NCBI GenBank assembly: GCA_022225965.2
Contig: JAKJXP020000003.1
Span: 806,001-870,000, forward strand
Source: Diatrype stigma
Taxonomy: Eukaryota; Ascomycota; Sordariomycetes; Xylariales; Diatrypaceae
Length of the DNA stretch: 64,000 bases
Direction: 5' to 3'
Shown: in pieces, positions 1-13,885 of the stretch
How the letters are laid out: every line of letters begins with the position of its first letter
Numbering within the stretch: position 1 is the stretch's first letter
The notes under the pieces: model-generated
What the model was told of the DNA's origin: nothing
What the model saw: only the letters and a program-made list of their open reading frames with translations
Database searches by the model: none
Translations under genes and position numbers: made by a program

Positions 1-3000
1 AACAGCGCCGTTGGCTGGCCAGTTCTGGGGAGGCCGGTTCTCGACAATCGCATCTGCTTCCTGTTCCACATCGAGATACTCTTTGACACGCTCCACCGCG
101 TTCATGTTTTGTTCGTTGACAGCATACAGCCTGATAAGCCAGAGGATGTTCTCCGAGAAGCTGATGGCGTAACTTAGGGAGAGACCTGCGGAACCAGCAT
201 CAATCTTACCAATGCTCAGGATTACGAAGACTCCAGCGAAGAAAGCTACGAAATCACCGAGGAAATCTGTCCGGAATGCTAGCCATCTATTAGCGGCCCA
301 CAAGTAAATGAACGGACGGGCCTGAGTATTAATCTTCGACAGGTTCTCTCTGATGAAGCGCCGCTCATCGCCGTATGCTCGAATAGTAGTGACACCCGAC
401 AAGGTTTCGCCGAATTGCTGGAATAGAGGACTTCGATTCACGGACTCCAGTCGCTTGAGATCCCGCGATGCTCGTAGGTAGAATATTCCCACAAAGACGT
501 ATAGCACGGTTATGAAAACAGCCGCAATCAAGAAGCCCGGGGTGACCATTGCGATGAGCACTACAGTGACTATGATGCCTAAAGCGCAGCTCATAACTCC
601 GACGGCAACGGGTGCTATTTCTTGGTCCACGGCCTCGAGGTCCTTGCTGAACCGATTCATGAGCTGCCCGAGCGGGGTAACGTCGAAGAACTTGAATTTG
701 GCGCGGCACACGGCAGACATGAGCCGGTCGTGTATCTTGCGGGACGCTGTCAAGGAGCCAAAGAATAACCATATGTCTCGAATAAGAGCGAGGAAGGCGC
801 TTGCTATGCCAATCAAAGCAAGTACGAGAAGATAGTAGTTGGCATTGACGTCCGGTGCTGTTGTGGCCGAGTACGTGGCGGGCGTCCCGGCATTCTTGAT
901 GAAATCGAGGACCGGAGTGAATAAGCTGGGGGACGCCAAGAAGCTTATGGATTTCTGTGCAGATGCGGCCACATGGAATCCAGCAACACTTTCCTTCACC
1001 TCGGTGTACTGGTTAGCCCACTGTCGGATCCAGAGATTCGATGCAACGCTGCCAAGTTGCTGGGTGGTAAAGACGAGGATAGTAATGACCCAGAACCACC
1101 AAGAGCCCATAGCGCGGAGGTATAACTTGATCACAGGCCATTTGACAGACCCGGTAGCTTTGGTTTCCTCCATGGCATCCTTTGATTTTGGCTCTTTCTT
1201 AGACAGGGGTTTTCCATTTGCATTACCATTGCCCCCATCGTCGACAAGCGTAGTGCCACTCTCCTCGCCCACGCTAGAGGGAACTCGGGATGGCACTTGA
1301 GACACGTGTGAAGACCCTGGTCGTGACCTGTTCTGTATTTCTTCGCCGAGCTTTCCTGAGGCCATGACTTCCGTTGCCGCTCCTTGAATATCAACTCTGC
1401 CGTTATCCAGTAATACAACATACTCTGAAGATGGTACGCAGAGACTGGTGTTGTGTGTAACGAGTATGCACGTTCGATTCTTCATGAGCGGTCCATTGAC
1501 GCAGTTATTGAAGATCCACTTGGCGGTATGCGAGTCAACAGCGCTGAGACAGTCGTCGAGGAGCAGATGGCGGGAACTCGAGTAAACGGCGCGAGCTAAT
1601 GATATACGCTGCTTTTGGCCACCGGATAGCGAGATACCATTCTCTCCAACCAAAGTCTCATCGCCATTATCTAGAATTTCGAGATCGCGTTCCAAGGCAC
1701 AAGCAACTATGACGTCTTTATATCTCTTCTCATCGTAAGAAGAAGAGAACAAGATGTTCTCCTTGATGTTAGCATTCACCAACCAGGCGGACTGCGCAAC
1801 ATAGGCACAGGTTTCGGTGAGACCAGTTTCTGGATCCGGCCTAACATCCTCACGACTCTGTCCACCTGGAAGATATACATTGCCCTTAGCCAACGTCATC
1901 TCTCCAAGTAGAGCCATGAGCATGGAGGTCTTTCCAGAGCCTGTAGGGCCGCAAATGATGTTCAGCTTCCCAATCTTGAAGTCGATATTCAGATCAAGAA
2001 GACGGAAGGCCATAGTTCCATCATCGGCTACGGCATCCTTGCCCCCCCAGATGAAAGTGGCGTCTCTGAACCCGATTACCTTGTTGCCATTCTCGTCGAT
2101 GTTGTCCGCTCCTAGCTGTTCGTATTTATCGGTCTCGTCCTCTTTCAGAAACTCTTCGACTCGATCAACCGAAACCTTGGCCTCCTGCACATGCGCGATC
2201 ATGTCTCCTATCTGATCCAGCGGGACTCTCAGAAGCAAGAACAACGATATGGCAGTGAATGCCACAGATGGATATAGGGGTTTCTGTTCGATTTTAGTGT
2301 AGACTAAAAATGAGAAGAATGAGATGACAACCGGCACCGTGTTCCAAATAGCAACAGCGATGGACCATATGACATAACGCGTCCTCAAAGCCTTCAATTC
2401 GACATCCCGTTTCTCATCCACAATGGTCCCGAAGCGCCGCTCCCAGGCAAAGTATTTGATGATCCGGATGTTCTGCAGGATTTCATTTGTTGTATGGATC
2501 CGCTTATCCGTGGCTTTCATAATCCTCTTTTGAGTGTAGCCGAAGGCCTTGGCAAGGGCGATGTTGATAGGAAGTAGGAAGACCATGACGATAAGGCCGG
2601 GGATCGAACTTAGACCCATGACGCGCCAGAGGAGCAGGATAGCAACCGTGAGTTGCGTCGGCGCACTTGCGACAAGAAAATGCAGATAGGCCGTGACTTC
2701 GGAAACCTTGAAGCTGTCTACCGACATCAGGTTGATAATAGTTCCAAGGTTGGCCTGATCATCTCCCTCTTTGGACGGATCCTTTGAAGCGGCGACTCCA
2801 TCGGCAGAAGCTTCCCCATTTTGGCTATCAGGCGTCTTGGCCTTCTTCTTGAGTCTTAGGAACATCTTGATCTTGTCCATTTTGGAAACCTTACTATCCT
2901 CCTTCTTGTCCGTGTTACCAGAAGTATTCTCCTTACCACTGGCTGCTTTGCGGCGAAGCGCCTTAGCATATATCTCTCCCACAATGATGGCGCGGATGCG

Positions 3001-4328
3001 GATACAGATCTTGCGACCAATCCATAAGGCTTGACCGTCGGCAATGGACCGGATAATATCCGCCACCGGGAGGAGAATAACGTAAAGCCACAGTACGTTC
3101 TTGGGGGCCATGTCCGGCATTTCCACATATTCAAGGATAGCCTTGAGTAGCAGGGTCGGCGCAAAGGTTAAGAAACCAGCAAAAACGGCCCAAAGACACT
3201 GCAATGCTACCATACCGCTGAAGTACTTCATAAGGTGTAGAGCTAGAATAGTAGTCTTCTGGATCTGGCGGTAGTCTGCAAGCACTCCAGCGGCCTTATC
3301 GCGTGGCATCAAATTCCACACGTGCTTGAGCTCGAGCGGCTCCTTGAATCCCTGCCAGAGCATGGGGTCAATCCACGAGAAGGTCAGCAGGGAAAAGACG
3401 GAGGCCAGAGGTTCACGAGAGGGCTCAATATCGCCTTCCCACTCCAGAACGACAGTCCGATTGCCTTTCCTAGTGGTCATAGCCACGCCAAACAAGAAAG
3501 AAATCAGGCAGAATTCGGTGATGCCAAGGATTTGAGTGAGCTTGGAGCTCGGACGGATCAGAACGGATCGAAACAGGATGAGCGAGAAGACCCATTGGAA
3601 TCCATAGATGGTAGCAGTATGGTTCCATAATCGCGGGACTCGCCATTTGGTGCCCCCTAAGAACAGACGTAAAGAGGCGAGAACCAGGGTATATACCCAG
3701 GTCACTACGCCAGCTAGGGCAGCGAGTTGACCTCGACCATCGTATGTACCCGTCACAAGGGCGACTGCATTGGTGACCACTAATCCAAATATTGCCAGCT
3801 CTTCAGCTACGACCAGCATGTGCTCTCCCGGAGGAGTATCGGCTTGAATGATAGAGCCTTTAGTGGTAGTACGAACAAGAGCGAGGTGACCTCTGCCGGC
3901 ACCGTTGATTGATAGCCCCTCGTCATCTTCATCGGTGCTCAAGGAATCCTCCTCGTCGGGCGGTAGGTCGGTGTGGTTGGTATGTGAGATTTCATGATAG
4001 TCGTCGGTTCGTTTCGCCTTGACATGACGGCAAGTAGCCTGCGCTACAAGACGGATGAAAGAAAGGCATATTATGATTAAGGGGAAGAGGACTTTGAGAT
4101 AACTAGTGGATAGAAGTGTCACCGGTCAGCATTCAGCTGAGACCAGCGAGGGAGGACGGACATTGTCAAGATCCCATTGGTCTAGCTTTTTGACTATCTT
4201 TGTAAACTACCGGGGGGGACTACTTACTCTATTTGAAAACATGTGTTGAAGTCGTCGATCTCCCAAACAGGCCATCGACAGGACGCGAAGCCGCTGTTGT
4301 TACCATCGCTGCTTGCGAAGCTACTCAT
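1..4328 (-). CDS. ABCC-type (MRP/Ybt1-like) ABC transporter, 3' end cut by window edge
   Basis: Full-size ABC exporter of the MRP/ABCC subfamily, expected in the vacuolar or plasma membrane and moving conjugates, bile-acid-like anions or drugs with ATP. Start ATG is at 4328; exon 1 is 4228-4328, a 125-nt intron follows, and exon 2 (from 4102) stays open to base 1, giving about 1400 residues. An N-terminal hydrophobic TMD0 region and the first membrane domain precede NBD1. NBD1 shows Walker A GPTGSGKTS (1926-1952, about residue 751), signature LSGGQKQR (about residue 860) and Walker B HLLLDDCLSAVDS. A second membrane domain follows, and NBD2 lies mostly beyond the edge. A long Lys-rich cytosolic loop inside membrane domain 1 (about 2820-2960) resembles the insert of the yeast Ybt1/Vmr1 group. 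Family assignment is firm; substrate is unknown. Confidence 0.9.
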
Positions 4329-7300
4329 GTTGGGGGGTAGCAATCTTGCCCACGAGCTCAACTCATCCCACTAAGCAGCTAGAGGGTAGAGTGGTGGGCA
4401 GATGAGTGAAGTAATAGGGAGGGAACAAAGGTATATCACCAGTATCAGTGCTGGGTCGACCTCCTATCTCGGGGCAATAGTAATGCAATAGTAATGTAAT
4501 GCAATTCCAGGTTATAAGGGTAGGTGTGTAGGTAAGTAGACAATGTATCGCAACAGTCCCGTCGTCCTGCTTTTCCTAGCGAGGTTTACGCGAGTGCAAT
4601 GGGGGATTCGCGATATGGTTACTATTTGTGGCAGGAACAAGAAAAGTTGAAGTAAACGATCTGAGAAATCGCAACTGACGAAAACCACGTCGGGTAGCTG
4701 ATTAGTCAAGCAGGAATGGCACCTCGGTAGGTATCAATTCTACCTTGTATATGGTGTTGGTGTTGGTAGTGGTAGTGATAGTTAGTGGTAGTGGTAGTGG
4801 CAATGGTAGTGAAGGTGGTAATGGCGGTGGTGGTCTAGGCAGTGCAGTAGTAGACAATAGGTGGAAGAAGAGAATGATGCATACGAATGTTAGCTTGCGC
4901 TAGAGCAGCAATACATAATGACGCTATCTCGTAACAGTCATAGTTGAAGCTAGAGAAACAGAGAAGACAGAGAGCATCGGAGTTCTGAGCAGTTCTGAGA
5001 ACATCTGCAGAACAGACGGCCGCCCACCTGCCCGGGCCCCGGCTCCTCACCCCTGGTGAGCGAGCGAAATCTTTCAGAGTCTATCGCTCAGAATGCATCA
5101 TAGTGGGGTCGACGGAAAGCACGCGACGAACCGCCAGCAGCACTGACCCAGGATTGTGTTCATCGGTGCTGCTCGGTTCCTGATAGCGCGACTCGGATCA
5201 GATTTTCGAGGGGGGGTCCGGTTGACCGCTGCCATCTTGGCATCCAGCCATCTTCCACTAAACAGACCCGCTAGCTACCTAGGTAGGCCTAGCTATTCGA
5301 GCTTGGTGGGGTGTCGAGGTGGGGTGGGGTATGGTCGTGTAACCAGATGTACATACATGCCAAACCAGCCCCGAGTTATCTCAATCTGATAACTTAGAGG
5401 TCATAGCTCACGTACCGTTTGGATATCGTATATATACTGCACAATACTCGCACATATACAGAACTGAAAGCAATGATAACAGGCCGGGGAGAATGCTCAG
5501 CTTCTAGGGAGTCGATGCAGTGCTGGTTGTTTCAACAAGGTATCCTACCAGGATTTCTCGTGTCAAATACTTAGCTAACTTTAAGTTGTTTGTGTGTCGA
5601 AACAATCTTCAACTGCGAACCCTGAGGGCATCAAACATCAAGAATGCTCATAACTCCGTGTTGGACCGTTTTGGAACAAACCACCACGGTATCGTACCAT
5701 TTTAGTAGCGCAACAATCTGGCAACATGATGACATCGGACCCGATACCGCATGTGTCTTCAATTGTTCTCTACACGTCTTATCCAGTATCCGACCCATCC
5801 AGTCTACATACATAACAACATATTCGATATATCAACAGTACCGAATATCTAAGGTGGCATCGGGACAGCTGCGGGGTATGCAGTCAGATGTAGGTACCTA
5901 GGTAGGCATATGTAAGTTGGAAACCCCATGTTGTGTCAAATGTCAAATGAGTTGGAGGAATGAGTCCCATGTGGTTTGATATCAGCCGCATACCTACTCT
6001 TATGCGCTCTTTAGTATACATTTCGTGTAATCTCACGAGAAGTCACGAGAACAGATCCTGCACAGCAGTAAGCAAGCAATGCGACCCTGAGGCATGTCTG
6101 ATCCTCTCCTAGGGCTACAACTGGTGAAGATGCTTGGGCTGGGTTATTAAGCCCCCGGCGTATGCAGTAGTAGTAAGATATATTTTTATTATACGTGCGT
6201 CTATATAGATCCGTGGATGTATGACTATAACAACCCCCTACAGGTACAGTTCATTCAAACTCAGGACAAGACTGAACACAAGCTTGACAGAGTCTCGGGC
6301 GGATGACCCGATGTTTCACAGGCAAAATCAGTTACTACCTAGGTAGGCACCTAAACCAAAGTTACCACTGCCGGGCCGGTCAACCTAACTCACCACCTTC
6401 CGAATCAAGCCGTCATGAACTTCCGTTGCGCAGGTCAGAGGTGTGCATCATTGCCCTGCCGCCTAGCTACCTTACCCCAGGGCAGCCCAGGGTCCAGAAT
6501 CATCACCCTACATACTATGTACGAGAGCTACTGCATCACACAGGATCGTCCTGCTTCTCCTGCTCCTTCTTCTTTACCGCCGGCCAATCTCCTACTAGTC
6601 TTTTGTGATTACGCTTCGTACCTATGCACGCCTGTGAGGCCATCCTCGCCGGCCATCCTCGCCGGGGCCGCTTCCTGGTGGGTTTCTCGTGCATATGTGC
6701 CGCTTAGACAGCTGCAAGGCAAGGTAAGGTAAGGTAAGGTGTGGTGCTATGGTTGGGTATACCCAATACTATGAGGTAAGTATGTGAGGTGTCTCATGAA
6801 TGGACGGACGAAAAAGCCCCTCATCAATTGCGCCTTCTGGTTGGCTCTTCGGGGGCCTAAGATAAGAAAGATCCAACCAGTCAGTTCAGGGTTCTCTACC
6901 CCGGTAGTTCACGTAACATCGTACTGGACCTATGTATCAGAGATCTGATTCACCTCTACAGGTATGTATAGCAAAAACGCCCGGCCAATCAGAGCAAGAG
7001 ATCAGCATCGTATTATAACCTTAACGCTTTGCGGCTGCGCTCGATGTGGAATCATCGGCTGCATGCAACGACAGTCTTCTAGCTCAAGGAAGGAAGCAGC
7101 ATTGCCAGTATCGATCCGTCGTCCACGCAATTCTAGACCCCAATATCATTAACCACCGGGTGTCACACGCCCATGTAGGTAGGTAGCTATATAGGCACGC
7201 TACCGCATATTCGAGATCGAGAGTAGGTAGTGAAATTGCGAAGCCTCTCTATATATGGCTGACCCCTTACTTAAGTAGCATATTCTGATGTCTAATAGAT

Positions 7301-9457
7301 AATGTTTGATTGGTTCAACACCACGCTTGAGTGCATCCGATTGCATCGTTGCCAACACGGGCTGGTATGCAGAAGAACAGCCAAGGCCCCATGATGGCCA
7401 TCTAGCAGTTGATACGCAGATAGCGTTGATGTATACTGCCATGAAGGAGGTCGAGGCCGACGATAACGGCAAACCGCACATAATGCAGAAAATCGATGCA
7501 TGCGCTCGCTGGATTCGCTTATGCACGACTTCATTGGTCGCTAAATCCTGCTGGCGTCCTATTCTCATGAGGATATCAATGATACTTTTGGACGTGTCGA
7601 CACCAAAGGTCTTTTTGGAGCAGCGGTCAAGAAGGCGGGTAGCAGAATACGGCGGAGTGCATTCTGGTTCCCCAGACTGCATCTCGCCGTCTTCTTGGCG
7701 AATTCAGGACAGTGTTGCCTCTCTTACATGCCCAGCCCCAAGCAGAACAGGAGGCACATTGTTAAAACCCGGGCTAACTAGGTAGATATGGTGCCGATAG
7801 GCAACAACCACTGTTTATTGAGGATATATAGAATGCAGGAAAGGGGGTGAAAAGGGGGTGTTGAGGAAGATTGCCTTAAGAAGGGTAATGTTTGTAAAAT
7901 CATGTTTGCCAGGGATTTAACGACCGGCATAGGATTATAGATACTTCGCGTCGTGATATTGCCCTACAACAGTAGTACTAAGCCCAGAGGTTCGATCCGG
8001 ATGAGCGACAGGAAAAAATAAAGGACCAGCTTCGTGATCCGAGATCAGTGGTGGTTGTAGCGGTGCTTTTACCGCCACCGAACGGCGAAAAGGTAGGTAC
8101 CTAGTAGTCTAAGACCTTGAGGCCGGATCCCGGCGATACCGTCAACCCCACCGTAAATTCCGGCCGCTCCGCAGCATCATCCTAGGCTTTCCATGTTGCC
8201 ACTCCTCAGTTCCTGTTCCAGCCCAAGCAGGTTCTCGCCCCCGCCCTGCTAACATCCGGCGCCATAAATAAAAAGCATCACCAGCTGGCCTCCTAATCGA
8301 CGTTTAGCAACCGGTTGGCAGGCTCACGATAGGTAAAGATTCATCATCATTGTTTCATGTTACCCATAGTCATAGCCAGCCTGTCGTTACATAGACACCG
8401 CACCTGTTCTCATCTATCTCGTGCGCCAAATAATCATTCAATCTTGACAGTTGGTCGAATCGCCGATTCTGAGATACCCCTATGGACATCAACAGCTGGT
8501 AGTGGCTTACTGGGCCTTGATAGACCAAAGTCGTCCATACTTAACCATGCGGTCGAAAGACAGCCAGCACCGGGGTTGGTCATAGAAGGGCGCAGAACCC
8601 AGAACAAACAAGCAAGACCGGGACCTCGGTCGGTCCCACGCGGACACAACATCCACTCAACCAAAAGAGGAAACCCCTTCCTTCCAGACACGACCTGGTC
8701 GGGTAGGTCCCTCGTGATCTGGTTAATAGGTGGTTGACAGTTAGTCCAAACTTCGCCAGGAGTCGAATACTGGGAGCTGCCACTTTAGCGTGAACAGTTA
8801 ATTAGCGCGCCCTTCTGCTCGGTGAGCCTCAACCTCCCGCATTTCACCACGCTATTTAGGTATTCAGGTGCTGCCCCTATTTTTCAGATATAGTAAATGT
8901 TCCCGCAGCACAGCATCTTGGTGCCTTATCGACACGTGTTGGAAACGCCACGGGCCTTGACTATTCCTAATATGTAGATAGTTAGGTAACAGTACCTCCA
9001 GACAGATATTTTGGACTGGTAGTTGCCTCTTGATAGACTGGTTACTTGTCAGAAGTCCACGCATTAGCTGGTACAAAAGTACGGATCCTCCGTAAACTGC
9101 CTGTGGATGGAGCTGGTCTAAGTCATGTACCCGTTTCGATTGTCAAATTGATTGTTCAAAAGCCATCTGGAACGTCAAATCGCGCATGAAGCATGACGAG
9201 TGTATCTTTCATGTCGTATATTCCTTTAGTAGACTAGATACACACCCTTACTGTTGCACTTTGTGCGACAGAGGCTTAGCAAGGGTGAAAGCTGACCATC
9301 ACTAATGTATTCCCAAGCTCCTTTTGCCGGCCTGCTTCCCCGATATAACTTTTGATTTTCCCCGGTAATGTTACACGTAGCCAGACACCGTCATATTAAT
9401 GGGTGGAAATACCCTCGTTACGATCATTTAATGAATAGCAAGTAGAAGTCACAGCCA
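4329..9457. other. Gene-poor intergenic region, 5.1 kb
   Basis: I find no convincing gene here. Open frames reach about 160 codons (7200-7785, both strands) but show no recognisable domain, no coherent splice joining and no codon-use contrast between strands. The stretch holds several copies of a short palindromic word around CCTAGGTAGG (near 5277, 5896, 6339, 8098) and simple repeats. It probably contains the promoter of the ABC transporter and the downstream region of SEC61. Confidence 0.6.
4753..4834. repeat. GGTAGT/GGTGGT imperfect microsatellite
   Basis: Imperfect tandem repeat built on GGTAGT, GGTGTT and GGTGGT units, lying upstream of the ABC transporter gene. Simple low-complexity DNA; no coding role seen. 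Confidence 0.8.
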
Positions 9458-11214
9458 TTAGCCCATGATCATTCCCTTCATGCCAGCGAGGTCGCCTTCT
9501 TTCGCGGCGATCTCGAAATAGCCATAGATGATACTGCCTGATGTTAGCTGTCTGCAGGGAATATCTGCAATGGGGTTTAGAACTTACGTGACAGCAAGAA
9601 GGGTACCAGTACCCGACCCAAGAGCGCCCATGAGGTCACTGGCGACGGATAGCGCACCAATGCAGGCACCACCGAAAGCGGCCGCAGTGGGGATAATGCG
9701 CTTGAGTTCCTTGTACATGCTCTGGTCACGGTGACCAGCCATGACGAGACCCTGATCCTTCAGCTGCTTGGCTACCTCGCGAGGGCTAGAACCAGAAACC
9801 TCAATCCAAGTCTTGGAGAAGATAGCGCAGGCGGTGAGCATGTAGGCAATGTAGATGACCGTGTGGATAGGGTCAAGGAGGGCATCGCGCATGTTCAACG
9901 GGGGAGACATGTAGTAGGCCAGGCCAGAGATAGCCGAAAGCTGAGAGGAACCGTCCTTAGCTTCCCAGACACCGAAAAGACGGACAAGAAGGTTCTCGGA
10001 GAAACGCGAGTAGAGCATCTGGCTGATCAGGAAGATGTTGGAGGAGAGAGCGGATTGCAGCATGATGGGCATGTTGGAAGTGTAGAAGAGACGGATGGGG
10101 TACGAGCCACGAGCACCACGCTGGCGAGACGACTTGACGGGGATCTCGACACGGAAGCCCTGGAGGTAGATGACGGCGGCGAAGACAGCCAAGGTGGCCA
10201 ACAGGTTCATGATGTTGGGAAGGTTCTGTCGGTAGAAAGCCTCCTGGAGGGCACGCTGCTTGTTGGGCCAGGTCATCAGGAGGTGGAAAAGAGCAATGAC
10301 GGCTCCTTCGAACTCAGGACCACGACCAGTGTTGATCGAGGTGGGGGAGAAGGCCTTCCACATGATAGACTCGCAGATGTTGGTGGCAATGAACAGAGAG
10401 ATACCACTGCCAAGACCATATCCCTTCTGCAGGAGCTCATCCAGCAGAATCACAATCATACCAGCAACGACGAGCTGGAGGATCAGGAGGAAGACAATAC
10501 CGGCACCAAGGTCGGAGGGGGGGCCATAGAGACCGGAGAAGACGTAGACAGTGGCAGTACCGCAGGAGAGGATGAAGGCGAAGAGCTTCTGGGCGGTCTG
10601 GTAGAGTTCGCGGTCGGACTTGAGGTCAAGGTTGACGTCGATCATGTGAGTACCGGCGAGGAGCTGGAAAACCATGCCCGAGGAGATAATTGGCGTAATA
10701 CCCAACTCCATCAGTGTTCCTCGATTACTCGCCATCATCATCCGCAGCCAGTACAGTGGGTCCGAGGTGTCGGAGGACACGATACCGTAAAGGGGCATCT
10801 GTAGTAGACACGTCACGAGTCAGCCATAGCTCCAGGTGTCAATTGGTATTGTCTGGTCTGTTTCGACAAGCTACTTGCGCTACAGACAGTGGCTGTATGC
10901 TATCTAGAAGCAGTAAGAATAGGAAGGAAGCTACTGACCTGGCTCATGACCAAGAAGATCAGGAGTGTCAGACCCGTCCACATCAACTTCTGGTTGAAGG
11001 GAACCTTGGTCTCAGGCTGCTGCACCTCGGGCAAGAATGCCACGAAGGGCTTGACGAGGTCAAGAAATCGCACTGATGGGCACATGTCAGCTGGCGTCTA
11101 AGACCAATGGCATGGAACATTGGATGTATCGTCGCGTCGCATCGCATTCGAGAGTGTTGGGCAGGAACAAGCTTGGGTGGTGTGCTCTGGGAGCTTGGAC
11201 TTACGGCTACTCAT
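9458..11214 (-). CDS. SEC61: Protein translocation channel subunit Sec61 alpha
   Basis: Pore-forming subunit of the ER translocon, which passes signal-peptide proteins into the ER lumen and membrane. Four exons: 11205-11214, 10939-11072, 9588-10798 and 9458-9533. All junctions are GT-AG and the frames join exactly to 476 aa, the usual fungal length. The first coding exon is only 10 nt (Met-Ser-Ser plus one base). The product starts [20 protein letters not shown], contains [17 protein letters not shown] and ends [16 protein letters not shown], all typical of fungal Sec61 alpha, with the expected run of about ten membrane helices. A long antisense open frame (9731-10804) is a by-product of biased codon use. 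The upstream region is purine-rich on the plus strand, as in many highly expressed fungal genes. Confidence 0.97.
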
Positions 11215-12155
11215 GGTGAAGAATGTACCAAAACGAAGAAGAAAAAAGATGAAAAGGAGAAGAAGGTAAGGATGAGCGACGAATTGCCCTCAATGGATGT
11301 TTGAGGGTGTGTCGCACAATCTCGTCACGTCTCGTCTCGTTACGCTTTGGTTAGTGCTAAGGGAAAAAGAAGGGAAAGGAGAGAATCGAAAGAGGAGAGA
11401 AGAGTTGAAGCTGGGAATAGTTATGGGGACCTCGAGACTTGGACAGATCTGGCGTCAAAATTCCCGGTTCAGTTGAGTGAGTGATGTGTCCAGAACCGCC
11501 AAAAATCAATTCGCAGTGCCAGTGGAGTGGCGTCCACGTGACTGCTCAACCTTAATTCCCATCCTTAGGTGCAGAAAGGCGCTATCGGTACGGCCTTAGC
11601 ACCCGGACCAGGTGTCAGCTACCGATTGTTGCTCTTAAACCAGGTGGGTAGACCCCGAATTTCAATTTCATCGGACCAGGGGAGTGCTGACAGCCCTGGC
11701 AGCCCTGGCCCCTGGGCAGCTGGAGGTCCGGGTGCCCGTTACAGCATTAACGTCCACGGGTGTCAGTGCTAAACCGAGAAGGCGTTGGTTTCTTCTTACC
11801 TAAGCAATTGATCAAGTCAGTGGAAAGAACCTTGGAACCTTGGAAGCTTTCAGACGGGACGGGAACACTTCTTCAGCCTCATAAATTGGGGCTTCATTCG
11901 GCTGCCTTGGTGTGGCTCAACTACGAAATGCTTGGCATATAACAAGCTTTTCAATCCACCCCGTCCTTGTCCGCCAGGTAGTAACTTACCAGGTAGCTTC
12001 AAAATAACCTCAATATTGGCTCGTTCTAGTAGTAGTCTCAAATACGGCATTGCGAGATAATCATGTTGTAACTCAGCATCCCGCCGCTACATACTCGATG
12101 CATGCTGCATTGGAAAGGACCAATATTTAGCAGCATCAGTCGAAATGTGCACAGA
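11215..12155. promoter_or_regulatory. Divergent intergenic region between SEC61 and the tRNA dimethylallyltransferase gene
   Basis: About 940 nt separating two divergently transcribed housekeeping genes. The SEC61 side (11220-11420) is a purine-rich tract on the plus strand, that is, a pyrimidine-rich leader for SEC61. No long credible reading frame is present. Confidence 0.5.
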
Positions 12156-13635
12156 ATGGCGACATCACCCCGCCGCCCCCTGGAGCCCCTCGTGGCTGTC
12201 ATGGGCTCAACAGGAACAGGAAAGTCAGATGTAAGTCAATTATCACTCGCCCCCCATGGCCTTTTCATCGGGTTTTAATCGGGTGCAGACTGTCAACTAA
12301 TCCCCATCACAGCTGGCGGTAGACCTGGCTCTGAGGTTCAATGGCGAAATCATCAATGCGGATGCCATGCAGATGTACAAGGGCTTGCCCATCATCACGA
12401 ACCAGATCTCCCCCGAGGAGCAGAGGGGGGTCCCGCACCACCTGCTCGCCATGGTCGACCACCACGAGCCCACGTGGACCGTGCAGAACTTCGCCGCCGA
12501 GGCCCGCAAGGTCATACAGGGCATCCGCAGCCGGGGGAAGCTGCCCGTCGTCGTTGGCGGCACGCACTACTACGTCAACTCCCTCCTGTTCGAGGACAGC
12601 GTGATCCGGGAGCGCCAGATCGGCGACGACGACGATGCGGCCTGGAAGGCCGATGAGAAAACCTCGGTGGAATTTCCGATCCTGGATGCACCGACTGACG
12701 TCATGTTGGAGCGCTTGCGCGAGGTGGACCCCGTCATGGGCGCTCGCTGGCACCCGACCGAGAGACGCAGGATCAGGCGCTCGCTGGAGATTTACCTCAT
12801 GACCGGGAAAAGGGCTTCCGATATCTACGCCGAGCAGCAGCTTAGCAGGCTGAGCTCTAAGGACGTCGGTGGTCCCTGGGAGGCATTGATGTTTTGGGTC
12901 TACTCGAAGCCCGATGTGCTCCACGATAGACTTAACAGGAGGGTGGACAAAATGCTGGAGAGGGGCCTGATGGCTGAAGTCAAAGCTCTCCATGAGGAAT
13001 CGGGAGAGACTGCGAACCGCACCAAGGGCGTCTGGCAATCCATCGGATTCAAGCAGCTCGAGCCCTTTCTCAGGGCCGAAGGTGACGCCGACTCTTCCCC
13101 GGAAACTGTTGAGAAGCTGAAGAACGCGGGGATGGAAGAGATGCGCATAGCGACGAGGCAGTATGCTAGGGCGCAACTCAAATGGATCCGGGGGAAAACG
13201 GTGCCTGTGCTCAAAGAACACGATGCATTGCGGTACCTCTACCTTCTGGACAGCTCGGACGCAGATCAGTTCTCGGCAGACGTGCTGCAGCCCGCCGCTG
13301 ATATATGTCGTCGGTTCCTCCAAGGCGAAGACATGGTCAAGCCTTGCGAACTGTCTGATACGGCAAGGGAGGTGTTGGGCCCGTTTGAAGACAGCGCGCC
13401 TAGACCGGTGCTTCGGCACAAGACTTGTGATGCATGTCATATGACGGTGCTAGAGAGCGAATGGGGGAAGCATGTCAATGGGAGGAGGCATCGTCGCATT
13501 TTGAAGCATAAAAGCCGCACTGCACTCGTACTCGTGGAGGATGCAGAGGCTGGCGTTCAGGGGGTCACTCACGATCACGTAACCAATCAATTGAACTCTA
13601 GGCCGCCAAGTGTCGATCTAGGCGGTCTCCCTTGA
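12156..13635 (+). CDS. MOD5: tRNA dimethylallyltransferase (isopentenyltransferase), Mod5 type
   Basis: Transfers dimethylallyl from DMAPP to adenine 37 of tRNAs reading UNN codons (i6A37); eukaryotic forms act in cytosol, nucleus and mitochondria. Exon 1 is 12156-12230 and exon 2 is 12313-13635 (intron 82 nt, GTAAGT...CAG), giving 465 aa. The intron cuts just after the P-loop GSTGTGKSD. Other family marks are EIINADAMQMYKGLPI, the GTHYYVNSLL segment of the DMAPP site, and RRIRRSLEIYLMTGK. The C-terminus carries a C2H2 zinc finger (CDACHMTVLESEWGKHVNGR, then RH), normal for eukaryotic Mod5/TRIT1 and used for tRNA binding. Length and domain order match the family; nothing is broken. Confidence 0.95.
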
Positions 13636-13885
13636 TCACGATTTACTGCTCAGTAACATCATTGTAATCGACTACTTGATTTCTATACTGACTAACCGCC
13701 CATTAATTTGCGAATAGTACCTGTTTATGCGAGCATGTTGGAAGGTTGAGTTATCATATCAGTACCTCGTCTATCAATAACTATGTACAAGTGAAAAAAT
13801 CATAGCCTGCTTCAGTCTGCTACCAGCCTAAGTAGGCAAGCTACACAATTCAAATTGGCAGCTCTCCTTCTTGGTACTTTCCCCC

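Noticed and set aside
7200..7785. Overlapping 159- and 160-codon frames on opposite strands
   Set aside because: No domain, no splice continuation and no sign favouring either strand.
9731..10804. 357-codon plus-strand open frame
   Set aside because: Lies antisense to SEC61 exon 3. Its Asp/Glu/Gly-rich composition is the mirror of a hydrophobic channel protein in biased codons.
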